NCBI GenBank assembly: GCA_963665395.2
Contig: OY762251.1
Span: 1,612,001-1,676,000, forward strand
Direction of reading: 5' to 3'
Length of the DNA stretch: 64,000 nt
Source: Bin87 sp963665395
GTDB taxonomy: Bacteria > Chloroflexota > Dehalococcoidia > Lucifugimonadales > UBA3495
Position 1 is the stretch's first letter; each line of letters starts with the position of its first letter. This document shows, one piece after another, positions 48,375 through 56,927 of the stretch. The notes below the pieces were generated by a model. That model was not told where the DNA came from. It did not search any database and worked only from the letters and a program-made list of their open reading frames with translations. The position numbers were made by a program, and so were the translations under genes.

Positions 48375-50024
48375 CTATGCCGTCAGTCCCAACTGCTCGG
48401 CGGCCATTTGGCGGAGCAGGTATTTCTGGACTTTGCCGCTGGAGGTCATGGGGTAGTCGTCCATGACGACCAGGTGGCGGGGGATTTTGAAGCTGGCCAT
48501 CTTGCCGCGGCAGAAGGCATCCAGGTCGGCGTCGGTGATGGCCTGACCGGGTTCCACGACGACGCAGGCGCAGGCGACTTCGGCCAGGCGCGGGTCGGGG
48601 ACGCCGATGACCTGCACCTTGTTGACGGCGGGGTGTTCCAGGAGGAAGGCTTCGACCTCAGTGGGATCAACGTTTTCGCCGCCCACTTTCAGCAGATCCT
48701 TGTAACGGCCCATGAAGCGGATGCTGCCGTCGTCGCGCATGGTTGCCACGTCGCCGGTGTGGAACCAGCCCTCGGCGTCGATGGCTTCGGCGGTGGCGTC
48801 CGGACGCTTGTAGTAGCCCTGCATCATGGCGTAGCCGCGCACGCACAACTCGCCCATGGTGGACGGGGGCAGCGTTTCAGCAGTCTCCGGGTCAATGACC
48901 TTGAACTCGTAACCGGGCAGCGGGTGGCCGCTCTCGATGCAGCGGTCGTCTTCGGGAGCGTCCAGGAAGGTTCGGGTCGCGCCGACGCCAACCTCGGTCA
49001 TGCCCCATGCCGACAGGGACGGGCACAGCTTTTCCTGGGTCAAACGGGCGGTCGGCTCGCTGGAGGCCATGCCCACGGCCAGCAGGATAGTGCGGAGGCT
49101 GCTCTTGTCGATGCGGTTGATGTCGGGATGGTGGGTCAGGTCGAAGAAATGGGTATCGAAACCGTCCATCACGGTGGCCCGCTCCGATTCCAGCAGGCTC
49201 AGCACCTCGCCGGCGTCGAACATGGTGGTCAGCACGACGCGGGCGCCGGTGACCCACGACATCAGCGGCCCTTCGTAGAGGCCGAAGCAGTGGAACAGGG
49301 GCAGGTACATCAGGATGACGTCGCGGGAGGACATCCCCATCCGGTTGGCGGCGTCGGTGATGGTGCGGATGGGGTTGTGGCAGTGCATCACGCCCTTGGG
49401 AAAGCCGGTGGTGCCGGAGGTGTACATGAGCAGGAAGGTATCATCGGGGCTGACGGCGGCCTCCCGCTGGGCCAGCTCGGCGGCGGGAACCTCGTCGGCG
49501 CCGGCCAGCATGGCGTCCCAGCCGATTGCGCCGGTCGGTCGGCTCTCGCCCAGCCGTCCATCGTCCAGCAGCACGACATTGCGCAGGGCGGGGAAAGTCG
49601 CCGGGCGCAGGTTGGCGGCGTCGCCGGCGTCCACCTCCGGGGCGACTTCGCGGAGCATATCCAGGTAGTCAACGGGGCCGGAGCGATCCATGAGGATGAG
49701 GGCGGTGGAGTCGGAGTGCTGCACCAGGTACTCCATGTCGCCGGTGCGAAAGCGGGTGTTGATGGGCACGATGACAGCGCCGATCTTGGCGATGGCGCCG
49801 AAGAGGAACAGCCACTCGGCGCGGTTGGGCATCCACAGGGACACCTTGTCGCCGGGCTGCACGCCCAGGTTGATGAGGGCGCGGGCCACGCGGTCAACCT
49901 CGGCGCGGAACTCGGCAAAGGTCCAGCGCCGGCCCTCGTACATCAGGGCCTCGCGGGGGCCGAAGCGGTCGGCGGCCCGGTTGAGCAGGTCGCCAATGGT
50001 CTGCTTGTCAAACCAGTCGGGCAT
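48375..50024 (-). CDS. Acyl-CoA ligase (AMP-binding)
   Basis: The 549-residue enzyme activates a carboxylic acid with ATP and CoA. The P-loop-like motif is LLMYTSGTTGFPKGVMH. The adenylate motifs AWGMTEVGVGATRTF and WFHTGDVATMRDDGSIRFMGRYKDLLKVGGENVDPTEVE are complete. The catalytic lysine is in MTSSGKVQKYLLR. Its size and motifs match medium/long-chain fatty-acid or aromatic acid CoA ligases; the substrate cannot be named. GGAGGAA stands 7-8 nt before the ATG. It lies immediately downstream of the Uma2-coiled-coil gene (4-bp gap). Confidence 0.92.
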   Translation of the reverse strand: MPDWFDKQTIGDLLNRAADRFGPREALMYEGRRWTFAEFRAEVDRVARALINLGVQPGDKVSLWMPNRAEWLFLFGAIAKIGAVIVPINTRFRTGDMEYLVQHSDSTALILMDRSGPVDYLDMLREVAPEVDAGDAANLRPATFPALRNVVLLDDGRLGESRPTGAIGWDAMLAGADEVPAAELAQREAAVSPDDTFLLMYTSGTTGFPKGVMHCHNPIRTITDAANRMGMSSRDVILMYLPLFHCFGLYEGPLMSWVTGARVVLTTMFDAGEVLSLLESERATVMDGFDTHFFDLTHHPDINRIDKSSLRTILLAVGMASSEPTARLTQEKLCPSLSAWGMTEVGVGATRTFLDAPEDDRCIESGHPLPGYEFKVIDPETAETLPPSTMGELCVRGYAMMQGYYKRPDATAEAIDAEGWFHTGDVATMRDDGSIRFMGRYKDLLKVGGENVDPTEVEAFLLEHPAVNKVQVIGVPDPRLAEVACACVVVEPGQAITDADLDAFCRGKMASFKIPRHLVVMDDYPMTSSGKVQKYLLRQMAAEQLGLTA

Positions 50025-50028
50025 GGCG

Positions 50029-51111
50029 TTATTCCTCCTGCTGTAGGCGACGCAGTTGTTCGCGGAGGCTTTCGATTTCGGCCTGCGCATCCTCGGCGCG
50101 AGTCTGGGCGGCTTCTTTGGCGGCCCGCGCTCGGTCGGCGCGAGCTTCGGCGGATTGCTGGGCGGCTCGGGCAGATTCGGCGCGGGCTTCGGCGGATTGC
50201 TGGGCGGCTTGAGCAGCTTCGGCGCGGGCCTGGGCGGATTGCTGGGCGGCTTGGGCAGATTCGGCGCGGGCCTGGGCGGATTCCTGGGCGGCTTGGGCAG
50301 CTTCGGCGCGGGCCTGGGCGGCTTCCCGCGCCTCCCGTTCCTCGTCGTAGGTTTTCAGCCACTCGCCCGTCGCGGGATCGTAGAAGCGGAGGACGCCGTT
50401 TTCCCACACCAAATCCAGCCCCAGGGTTGGGCTGTAACCCCGGGGCCGGCCTTCGGCGTCCGGGACTACCGGCAGGCGCTGGTATTCACCGTCAACCAGA
50501 CGCTCCCCCACCAGGGGCTCGCCGTAATGCCGGCTGTTCGCGCTGGGGTCGTAGCGCCAGTATTCGCCGATGCCGATGATGGCGTAGAGTTCGCGCTTGG
50601 GGCCCAGGTCGATGTGGGAGGTGTGGGTAGAGGCAATTTCCAGGGCGAAGTCCGGCGGTTTGCCCACGGCCCAGATGCGGTACCGGTTGATCTCAAGGAG
50701 GGCGTCCACGTCCACGTCAAACACCACGTAGCAGTCCGGAGCTATGTTACGCCGGGAATTGCTGGGGTCATAATAGACGAAGGTGTTGCCGCTGACGAAG
50801 GTATTGGGCTGGTTGGCGTAGTGTCCCTTCAAGGTGACGTTCACGTTCAGGTATTCGCGTTCTTGTTCAGGCGCGTCAGGCAAGGGCATACCGTCCGTTT
50901 CGGGGAAATAAACGCCGTTCTCGTAGAGATGAGGGGCTTCTTCGATGGTGGGATGGTACAGCGGCGGGTCGGGCGTCATGCCGGGGAGGCCCGCCGACGG
51001 GAAGAATACGCCGTCCTCGTAGAGGTGGGGCGCCTCTTCGATGGTGGGCTGCCGGAGCTGGGGCGGGTCGGGCATGGGTTTCTGCTGGGGTTTGTTGGGC
51101 CTGGTGGTCAT
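50029..51111 (-). CDS. Uma2-type nuclease domain fused to a repetitive Ala/Gln/Arg coiled coil
   Basis: The 360-residue protein has a proline-rich N-terminus with two copies of PTIEEAPHLYE(D/N)GV(F/Y)FP. A Uma2-like domain follows (APDCYVVFDVDV, then PDFALEIASTHTSHIDLGPKRELYAIIGIGEYWRYD) and a domain with GYSPTLGLDLVWENGVLRFYDPATGEWL. The last 100 residues are an 11/14-residue repeat (SAQARAEAAQAAQQ) predicted to be a long coiled coil. The ATG at 51111 has GAGG upstream; a longer frame to 51273 is proline/basic and less likely. The function is unknown. Confidence 0.8.
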   Translation of the reverse strand: MTTRPNKPQQKPMPDPPQLRQPTIEEAPHLYEDGVFFPSAGLPGMTPDPPLYHPTIEEAPHLYENGVYFPETDGMPLPDAPEQEREYLNVNVTLKGHYANQPNTFVSGNTFVYYDPSNSRRNIAPDCYVVFDVDVDALLEINRYRIWAVGKPPDFALEIASTHTSHIDLGPKRELYAIIGIGEYWRYDPSANSRHYGEPLVGERLVDGEYQRLPVVPDAEGRPRGYSPTLGLDLVWENGVLRFYDPATGEWLKTYDEEREAREAAQARAEAAQAAQESAQARAESAQAAQQSAQARAEAAQAAQQSAEARAESARAAQQSAEARADRARAAKEAAQTRAEDAQAEIESLREQLRRLQQEE

Positions 51112-51273
51112 GGCGGGCCTCGCGGGGTTGGCGGCGGCAATTTGCTTTACAGGGATGAACCGGATGGACGGGATAGGTTTGATTGAGACAGGATTGCGGA
51201 CGGCGGCGAGCGAAACGGGTTTATTCACACCGTCATTGTAGGCGGGATTGGGCCGGCGCGCTAGAATCGCCAA

Positions 51274-51383
51274 TTGTCAGAAGCAGGATTTGCCGGATTT
51301 GAGGATTTTCAGGATTGCTGCCGTCCTCGGCCCAGCCAACTCAATCCTGTTTATCCTAAAATCCGGCAAATCCTGATTCTGAC
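51274..51383. repeat. Palindromic repeat, family C
   Basis: It begins TTGTCAGAAGCAGGATTTGC and ends AAATCCTGATTCTGACGA. The inner part has GGATTTTCAGGAT. It lies upstream of the Uma2 fusion gene. Confidence 0.85.
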
Positions 51384-51497
51384 GATCTACGAAAGCGAGT
51401 AAGCATGAGAATAGCTGACCCCGCCGGGGAACGGCTGCTGCCTGCCGAATGGCTTTCCCTGGGTTGGGGCGAGGAAGCATAGGGTGGCGGGACGCAA

Positions 51498-51776
51498 TCA
51501 GGGTGAGGTAGGGTTGCGGGCCTTTTCGCGCCGCACGTGTTCACGCAACACCAGGTTGATGTGCGTCTGGCAGTCAATATCGGTTGGGGCGTTGGACTTG
51601 AACCAGGCGATTACGTCGGCGTCCAGGTCCAGCGTAATCCGCTGCTTGGTGAGTCGGTAAATCACGCCGCGTTTGGCGTTAGACCAGTCCGTGACTTCCG
51701 GTATGTCGCTGGTGTCAATCTCGTCGTCGGACATGGCGGCCAGGGCGGCGAGTTCGGCTTTCTGTTGGTCGGTCAT
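51498..51776 (-). CDS. BrnA-like antitoxin (DUF4415), no toxin seen
   Basis: The 92-residue protein has the acidic MSDDEIDTSDIPEVTDW segment and the ribbon-helix-helix-like TKQRITLDLDADVIAWFKSNA, then CQTHINLVLREHVRREK. This is the BrnA pattern. BrnA represses its operon and neutralises the ribonuclease BrnT, whose gene normally lies just upstream. The 170 bp upstream here hold no BrnT-like frame, so the antitoxin appears orphaned. Confidence 0.75.
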   Translation of the reverse strand: MTDQQKAELAALAAMSDDEIDTSDIPEVTDWSNAKRGVIYRLTKQRITLDLDADVIAWFKSNAPTDIDCQTHINLVLREHVRREKARNPTSP

Positions 51777-51943
51777 GGTGGATGCTTTCCTTATCTTGAT
51801 AGGAGTTACGCAGTTGGGTTATCGCCAGGCAATTTAACGCAAAGGCGCGAAGACGCAGAGACGCAAAGGGAAATTTTTTACTGACGTCAGTATTGCTATC
51901 GATAAAATTCCGCGCTCAACTGCGTGAGTCCTATCTTGACTGG

Positions 51944-52192
51944 TTAGTCCGCCGGAGGGATACGCGAACCTAGCCGGCGAGCCTCGTAAAGCATCCGTTG
52001 CGTTTCTTCCCAATACTCGTCGTGTTTCCGCCACGCGCCGGCAGTGGAACGCAACAACCGCCGCCTTTCCTCGTCGGACAGCGGAGGTCGAGCGTCAAAG
52101 GTTATCAGGTATTCGTCGCCCTCGCGGAGCTCAACCGGTTCCAACGGTACCAGCGCGCCGTTCACGCAACGGGCTTTTATGGTTTTGAGCAT
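51944..52192 (-). CDS. AF2212-like (DUF104) antitoxin-type protein, no toxin seen
   Basis: The 82-residue protein starts MLKTIKARCVNGALVPLEPVELREGDEYLITF, the small beta-barrel of AF2212-like antitoxins. A helical tail follows (DEERRRLLRSTAGAWRKHDEYWEETQRML). Such genes usually precede a PIN-domain VapC toxin. Downstream there is no PIN gene before the BrnA-like gene. It is therefore a solitary antitoxin or a regulator. Confidence 0.7.
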   Translation of the reverse strand: MLKTIKARCVNGALVPLEPVELREGDEYLITFDARPPLSDEERRRLLRSTAGAWRKHDEYWEETQRMLYEARRLGSRIPPAD

Positions 52193-52264
52193 GGTGGGCC
52201 TCCTCCTACTCAGGCACTATGGACTGCGAACGTTCTGATTGTAACGCATACGGCGTATCGGCCC

Positions 52265-52584
52265 CTACGGGAAGTGCTGCCCAAAAGTAATGCCTCCGGC
52301 ATCCTTCAGAAGATGCAATCCCTGTCCAGCACCACTATTCCCCAATACAATAGCCGCAACAAGGTTAGCAGCACTGCGAGGAGCTTTGAATTCGCTATCT
52401 TTTGTAAATTTGTACAGTTGGTCGTCATCTTTCAATGTGCCATCCGCAATTAGCTCGTTCTTCCTCTTTATGAATGCTTTGCGGGTCTCGTGGAGTTCAC
52501 GTTTGGTAGCGGTTGAACCAGCCAGAACGATAATCCGATCCTTGCTGTAAACGTCGCATTCCGCGAATATGCCGTTTGCCTTGG
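52265..52584 (-). pseudogene. 3' part of the IS-split helicase (DUF4357-like domain)
   Basis: This frame encodes ANGIFAECDVYSKDRIIVLAGSTATKR and ends with SEFKAPRSAANLVAAIVLGN, then GLHLLKDAGGITFGQHFP. It fits a DUF4357-type domain that often ends restriction/helicase-like proteins. Removal of the IS and one copy of the 5-bp duplication joins it in frame (FYIVSK-ANGIF) to the helicase at 54012-56303. It has no start of its own outside IS sequence. Confidence 0.85.
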
Positions 52585-54041
52585 CTGGACTTTGTACGTT
52601 CAAGCGGCGTAGGCGAGGGAATCGATAAGCCGAGCGTACAATTCGGGAACGGGTTTTCCCCGGTCACAGTCGGATAACGACATTGAAAAACTGTCCGAAG
52701 CCAGCCACAGGTGGCGTCGCACCAGGGCGATGGCATCCACGAAAGTGGGGGCGGGTTTGGCGTACCAGGCCGCCGTGCGCTGGGTGATGGGGCTCTCTTG
52801 TTGCAGCGAGTGTGCCGCCAGGGCGATCCAGGAAAACAGACCCATCAGGACGGGCGTGGTGCGGGCAATGGCGCGATCCGACCATTGGCGCTGAGTTTCC
52901 ACGCCCAAGTGAGCCCGTACTTCCTGGTAAGTGACCTCCAGCTGCCAACGCAGCACAAACCACTCCAGGATCTGGACTGGGGCGACCGACTCATCAGTGC
53001 AGAGCAGGGCCTGAGTGTCCAGTTCACCTTTGGGGTCTCGGACCAGCGCCCAGCGGATGGGTACGGGCGGTTTGCCGGGGTGGTACCAGAGGGCGGTCTG
53101 CGAAGCCAGTTCCAGCGTGCGCATGGTGCCGTCGTACCAGGACACCGACGCGGTGTCCCAGAGCAGCTCGGGATCGTCAAGGCGTTGCTTGAGGGTGGGT
53201 TGACGTGCCCCCTTGACCCGAGGGCGACCGGTTTGGCCCGGTTGACGGGGTGGCGCGGGATCGTAGAGACCGGCATCCAGGCGCAGCCTGGTGATGAGGG
53301 TTACGGGTTCATGGAGGGACTGGCAGAAGTAGAGCAAGTCCAGGACGGCATAGCCATTGTCGCCCACCACCACCAGGGGGCGATGGGGCAGCCAGCGGCG
53401 CAGCAGCAGGATCATCTGGCGAGCCCAGTCGGTGAGTTTCTTGTGCCGGCGTCCCTGCCTTTGGTGATAGCGTTCCGATGGCGCCAGCGCGGTGAGCAAG
53501 GGCAGGGCCCAGAACCGTCCCGCCCAGGGGATGCGTCCCAGCCACATCAAACTGATCCAGCGCAACCCGCTGGCCTTGACCGTATAGCTGCGGCTGGAAC
53601 GCACGGCGTCTCGGTAGACACCCAGAGCGTTGATCTTTGGACCCTGCCGACGCTCCAGGGTTTCGTCGATACCGAACACCAGCGGACCGTCGCCGTGGTC
53701 GAGATGTTGAAGCAGCAACCTGAGCAAGACCTGGGACGCCCCAAGGGGCGACCACGCCGCCCGGTTCAGCACGTGATGGTAGCGGGCATAGTTGCGGTCG
53801 CCGCTGAGGCCCATGACCCGCAACGCCGCGGCCACTGTGCGCTGGCCCGGCGTCAGGATCGCGCCGACCAATAGGACCTGAGCCTTTTGCCAGGTTCGGT
53901 TTTGGAACAGCATGGCGAAGGGAAAGAGAACAGTTACAATGGCATCGGGCAGGGTGAGCACGAATTGACCTACGGTGAGTTGTGGGGTCAAACCAGCTTA
54001 CCCTGCCGCTTTCATTTTTCTAGTTTTTGTACAAAGTCCAG
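52585..54041 (-). mobile_element. Insertion sequence (1457 bp), IS4/IS701-like
   Basis: The ends are inverted repeats CTGGACTTTGTAC / GTACAAAGTCCAG. The flanks carry a 5-bp direct duplication, CTTGG at 52580-52584 and 54042-54046. The element holds one transposase gene. It splits the helicase gene, and the perfect duplication suggests a recent insertion. Confidence 0.92.
52600..53991 (-). CDS. DDE transposase
   Basis: The 463-residue transposase has the catalytic-core strand LVFGIDETLERRQGPKINALG (first Asp). A second Asp lies in RPLVVVGDNGYAVLDLL and the late Glu in WFVLRWQLEVTYQEVRAHLGVE, the Y-x2-R-x3-E-like region of IS4-type enzymes. It begins with a TTG at 53991 just inside the right end of the IS. 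It looks intact and may be active. The exact family (IS4 or IS701 group) needs a search. Confidence 0.88.
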   Translation of the reverse strand: MTPQLTVGQFVLTLPDAIVTVLFPFAMLFQNRTWQKAQVLLVGAILTPGQRTVAAALRVMGLSGDRNYARYHHVLNRAAWSPLGASQVLLRLLLQHLDHGDGPLVFGIDETLERRQGPKINALGVYRDAVRSSRSYTVKASGLRWISLMWLGRIPWAGRFWALPLLTALAPSERYHQRQGRRHKKLTDWARQMILLLRRWLPHRPLVVVGDNGYAVLDLLYFCQSLHEPVTLITRLRLDAGLYDPAPPRQPGQTGRPRVKGARQPTLKQRLDDPELLWDTASVSWYDGTMRTLELASQTALWYHPGKPPVPIRWALVRDPKGELDTQALLCTDESVAPVQILEWFVLRWQLEVTYQEVRAHLGVETQRQWSDRAIARTTPVLMGLFSWIALAAHSLQQESPITQRTAAWYAKPAPTFVDAIALVRRHLWLASDSFSMSLSDCDRGKPVPELYARLIDSLAYAA

Positions 54042-56303
54042 CTTGGAGACGATGTAAAAACGCTTGGGTTCCGACCTGCCCTGCGGCGTCGCAGGTGACG
54101 CATTAGGGTGATCGATGCACACTCTCACACTCGCAATGCCATTTTCTTGCCACGCTCCTTGCCTGAATCTTGGTCGGCTCCTCAGGTTGGGGATAATGCT
54201 GGATGATGCTGAAATCTTGTCAGCCTTCCAAAGACTCACGTCTTCACGCCCGTCTTGGTAAGTCGTTATGATCCACGCTCGTTTTGTGCGCATCAGAGCA
54301 TCTTTGAAATCCGCTTCCGGTGAGGGGGCCAGAGTAATTGGAAGCGTTGCGCCGTTGGTTGGTGTGCGTAAAGTTGCTGGCGAGGAAATGCCAGTTGACT
54401 GTAGCTGTCCAAAGCGGGCCGCTGATAGCACTCGATCACCGCCGGCGTAGTCAGGCAACAGTTCCGCACTTTCCGCTGCACGGCGCAGTAAGTACGCCAC
54501 TTTGCTACTGGCACTGTTGAAAATCACTCGCTTGTCAACCGCACGGGCTTCCAATTCGGTCAGTTCGTTTTGCCAGTCGTCCAACTCTGACCGAAGATTA
54601 TCCTCCCATTCGCCGAACATACGACTTTCTTGCGCCCGGTTATATGGACGTTCCGTTTCCGGCAAGCCGGCTATGTGTTTGCCGAACAGCGTATCCAGTT
54701 CGTCGTCATCTCCCAATTCCGCCTCACGCATTTCAATGAACAGACGGAGTTCGTTCCGTCGCGCATCGTCCGCCCCGGCGATGCTCTCCCGCTCCGTTTC
54801 CAGCAGTTCCCGGAACAGCGCAGACAGTCGGTTGGCTAGGTCGTCGTCGATTTCAATGTCGGTGGGGAACGTCATTTCGTACTCCGGTACAGACAGGTTG
54901 ACCAGTTGGTCCAGCGGCGGCATTACGGGCAGGTGGGCCTGGATGTGGGCGTCGATGTGGCAGAGGTCGCAGACGTGTTGGTGGGCGTCGCCGCAATGTT
55001 TTTCGTATTGCCAGCGTTGATGCGAACGCCACCGCCCGCAACGGTTGCAGTCTTTGCCGAATGAGTGGTTGCAGACTCGGCAGTTGTGGCTGGCGGCCGG
55101 CGATGCCGCGCCACACTTCGGGCACACTACCACCGGAGCCTCGCCGCCGTCTTTCTGCGTTCCGCGCGGTTTCAGTGACCACTCCCGGTAGGCTTCGGGT
55201 AATCCGTGGGTAACCGAGTTTGCGGCCAAATCCAGTATCAGGCAGTCGCCGCCGTGGGGTTTGGGGCGGAGGCCACGGCCTACCATCTGCAAGTATAGCG
55301 CGAGGCTCATGGTGGGGCGGGCTATGATAACGCAAGATGCGTCGGGCAGGTCGAACCCCTCATTGGCGACTTCGACATTAGACAACACCTTTATGCTGCC
55401 GTCTCTGAAACCAGAAATAGCCTTATCGCGCTCTCTGGCTGTCTGGTTATTTTGGCCGAGAATGACGTCCGCCGGGATTCCAGCGTCGTTGAACACAGCG
55501 GCCAGGTTTTTAGCATGGTCAACGGACACGGCGTAGGCGATGGTAGGGCGGTCGGCGGCGTGCTTTTGCCAGAAGGCCAGCGCGCCGGCGGTCATAATGT
55601 CGGGCCTATCCCGGTTGGCCTGTTCTATTCCCCGTTCAGTGTAGTCGCCGGTGCGGTCAACGGCGCCGCCGGCGATGCGCTGTTCCGGCGGCGGTATGAA
55701 CACTCGCGCCTGGCATAGGGCCGGCTCTTCCAGAGCTTGCAAGTCGGCGGTCTGCGGGCCGCAGAGCAGGCCGCCAAAGAGGTGGTTAAACCCTTCCTTT
55801 TCCGACAGCCGCCAGGGTGTAGCGGTCATGCCGACGATGGGGCCGGGCCATTGCTGCATGGCGCGTTCCCAGCCCGGTGCGGCGGCGTGGTGCGCTTCGT
55901 CGATTACCAGCAGGTCGTTGGCGTCGTAGCGGTTCCAGACTTTTGGGTTAATTGCGCGGCGGTCATCGGTGCGACGAGCTACGGTTTGCGCCATCAGGAT
56001 AACCACGCCGCCGGCCATGTACGGCGCGTCCTCGCCGGGCGTCCAGTTCACGTTGGTGATGGCGGACACGCCGGCGTTGGTGAGCATTCCCCGCGTCTGC
56101 TCGGCCAGTTCCTTGCGGTGGGTGAGCCAGACGGCCTTGCGCCGCCCATCTTGCAGCCGGTCGGCCAGCAGGGTGCCGGCGATGACGGTCTTGCCGCCGC
56201 CGGTGGGCAGTTGGAGCATCAGGCGGCCTTTGGGGTTGGTGGCCAGCGCGTTCTGAACCTGGTGGAGGAGAGAGCGCTGGTAGGGGCGGAGTTGGAACGT
56301 CAT
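54012..56303 (-). CDS. Superfamily II helicase, C-terminus cut by IS
   Basis: The protein starts MTFQLRPYQRSLLHQVQNAL and has Walker A LPTGGGKTVIAG, DEAH (LLVIDEAHHA), motif III MTATPWR, and motifs V-VI (VANEGFDLPDASCVIIARPT, QMVGRGLRPK). Zinc-finger pairs follow (CPKCG...CRVC, CNRCG...CDLCH). The C-terminal part (about 480-740) is helical. The last nine residues (LDFVQKLEK) come from the IS, and the natural end lies at 52265-52584. The ATG overlaps the Uma2 stop (ATGA). It resembles XPB/RadD-like helicases of defence loci. It is probably non-functional or truncated. Confidence 0.87.
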   Translation of the reverse strand: MTFQLRPYQRSLLHQVQNALATNPKGRLMLQLPTGGGKTVIAGTLLADRLQDGRRKAVWLTHRKELAEQTRGMLTNAGVSAITNVNWTPGEDAPYMAGGVVILMAQTVARRTDDRRAINPKVWNRYDANDLLVIDEAHHAAAPGWERAMQQWPGPIVGMTATPWRLSEKEGFNHLFGGLLCGPQTADLQALEEPALCQARVFIPPPEQRIAGGAVDRTGDYTERGIEQANRDRPDIMTAGALAFWQKHAADRPTIAYAVSVDHAKNLAAVFNDAGIPADVILGQNNQTARERDKAISGFRDGSIKVLSNVEVANEGFDLPDASCVIIARPTMSLALYLQMVGRGLRPKPHGGDCLILDLAANSVTHGLPEAYREWSLKPRGTQKDGGEAPVVVCPKCGAASPAASHNCRVCNHSFGKDCNRCGRWRSHQRWQYEKHCGDAHQHVCDLCHIDAHIQAHLPVMPPLDQLVNLSVPEYEMTFPTDIEIDDDLANRLSALFRELLETERESIAGADDARRNELRLFIEMREAELGDDDELDTLFGKHIAGLPETERPYNRAQESRMFGEWEDNLRSELDDWQNELTELEARAVDKRVIFNSASSKVAYLLRRAAESAELLPDYAGGDRVLSAARFGQLQSTGISSPATLRTPTNGATLPITLAPSPEADFKDALMRTKRAWIITTYQDGREDVSLWKADKISASSSIIPNLRSRPRFRQGAWQENGIASVRVCIDHPNASPATPQGRSEPKRFYIVSKLDFVQKLEK

Positions 56304-56854
56304 CGGCCGAATATCTCGCTCAGATTAATCACGAGCCCCGGCAATAACGGTGTGGTTAGGGTGTCCGTGGGGCCATAGACGCCCACGGACACGAAGCGGC
56401 CGTTTTCCAGACGCAGCGGCTCGACGGTTTGGTATATGGGATGGACGCGCCAATATTCCAGCACGCCGGAGCGCTCGTAAATCCGCTGCTTGCGAATTCG
56501 GTCGTCGTCTTTGGTGTTTGGCGAGGCAATCTCAATGACCAAGTCGGGCGCGCCCTGGATGTTGTCGTCGGTGATGATGTGGGCCCGAGCGGCCGACACG
56601 AACAGCAGGTCGGGTTGAAACACGTTGGTATCGGAAAAATACACGTCCGTGGGCGCATAGAAGATTTCGCCCAGGTTGTTATCCCTGACAAAGGGCCAGA
56701 GCACAGCGCCGAAATCGCGCGCAACCCGCTGGTGTGCAATGGATGGGGCTGCCGCCATAATCAGCTCTCCCTCAATAAGTTCGTAGCGGACGTCATCGGG
56801 AGTTTGCAGGTAGTCGGCGTAGGTGAACGGGCCTTGATGGGTTCGCGTGACCAT
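56300..56854 (-). CDS. Uma2-family putative endonuclease
   Basis: The 184-residue protein starts MVTRTHQGPFTYADYLQTPDDVRYELIEGEL. It shows VFQPDLLFVSAAR and PDLVIEIASPNTKDDDRIRKQRIYERSGVLEYWRV, with the Asp, Glu and Lys of the PD-(D/E)XK site. AAGGAG lies 9 nt before the ATG. It is translationally coupled to the helicase downstream. This pairing with a helicase is suggestive of a nuclease-helicase unit, but Uma2 genes are common everywhere in such genomes. Confidence 0.85.
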   Translation of the reverse strand: MVTRTHQGPFTYADYLQTPDDVRYELIEGELIMAAAPSIAHQRVARDFGAVLWPFVRDNNLGEIFYAPTDVYFSDTNVFQPDLLFVSAARAHIITDDNIQGAPDLVIEIASPNTKDDDRIRKQRIYERSGVLEYWRVHPIYQTVEPLRLENGRFVSVGVYGPTDTLTTPLLPGLVINLSEIFGR

Positions 56855-56927
56855 AGTCCAGTCTCCTTGCGGCGTGGCGTGGCGGCATTGTAGCAAACCG
56901 GCGGGGAATCCCGTTCATCGATGTAAA

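Noticed and set aside
51277..51480. Minus-strand 67-residue frame upstream of the BrnA-like gene end
   Set aside because: It reads through a family C repeat and contains its typical peptide; no evidence of a gene.
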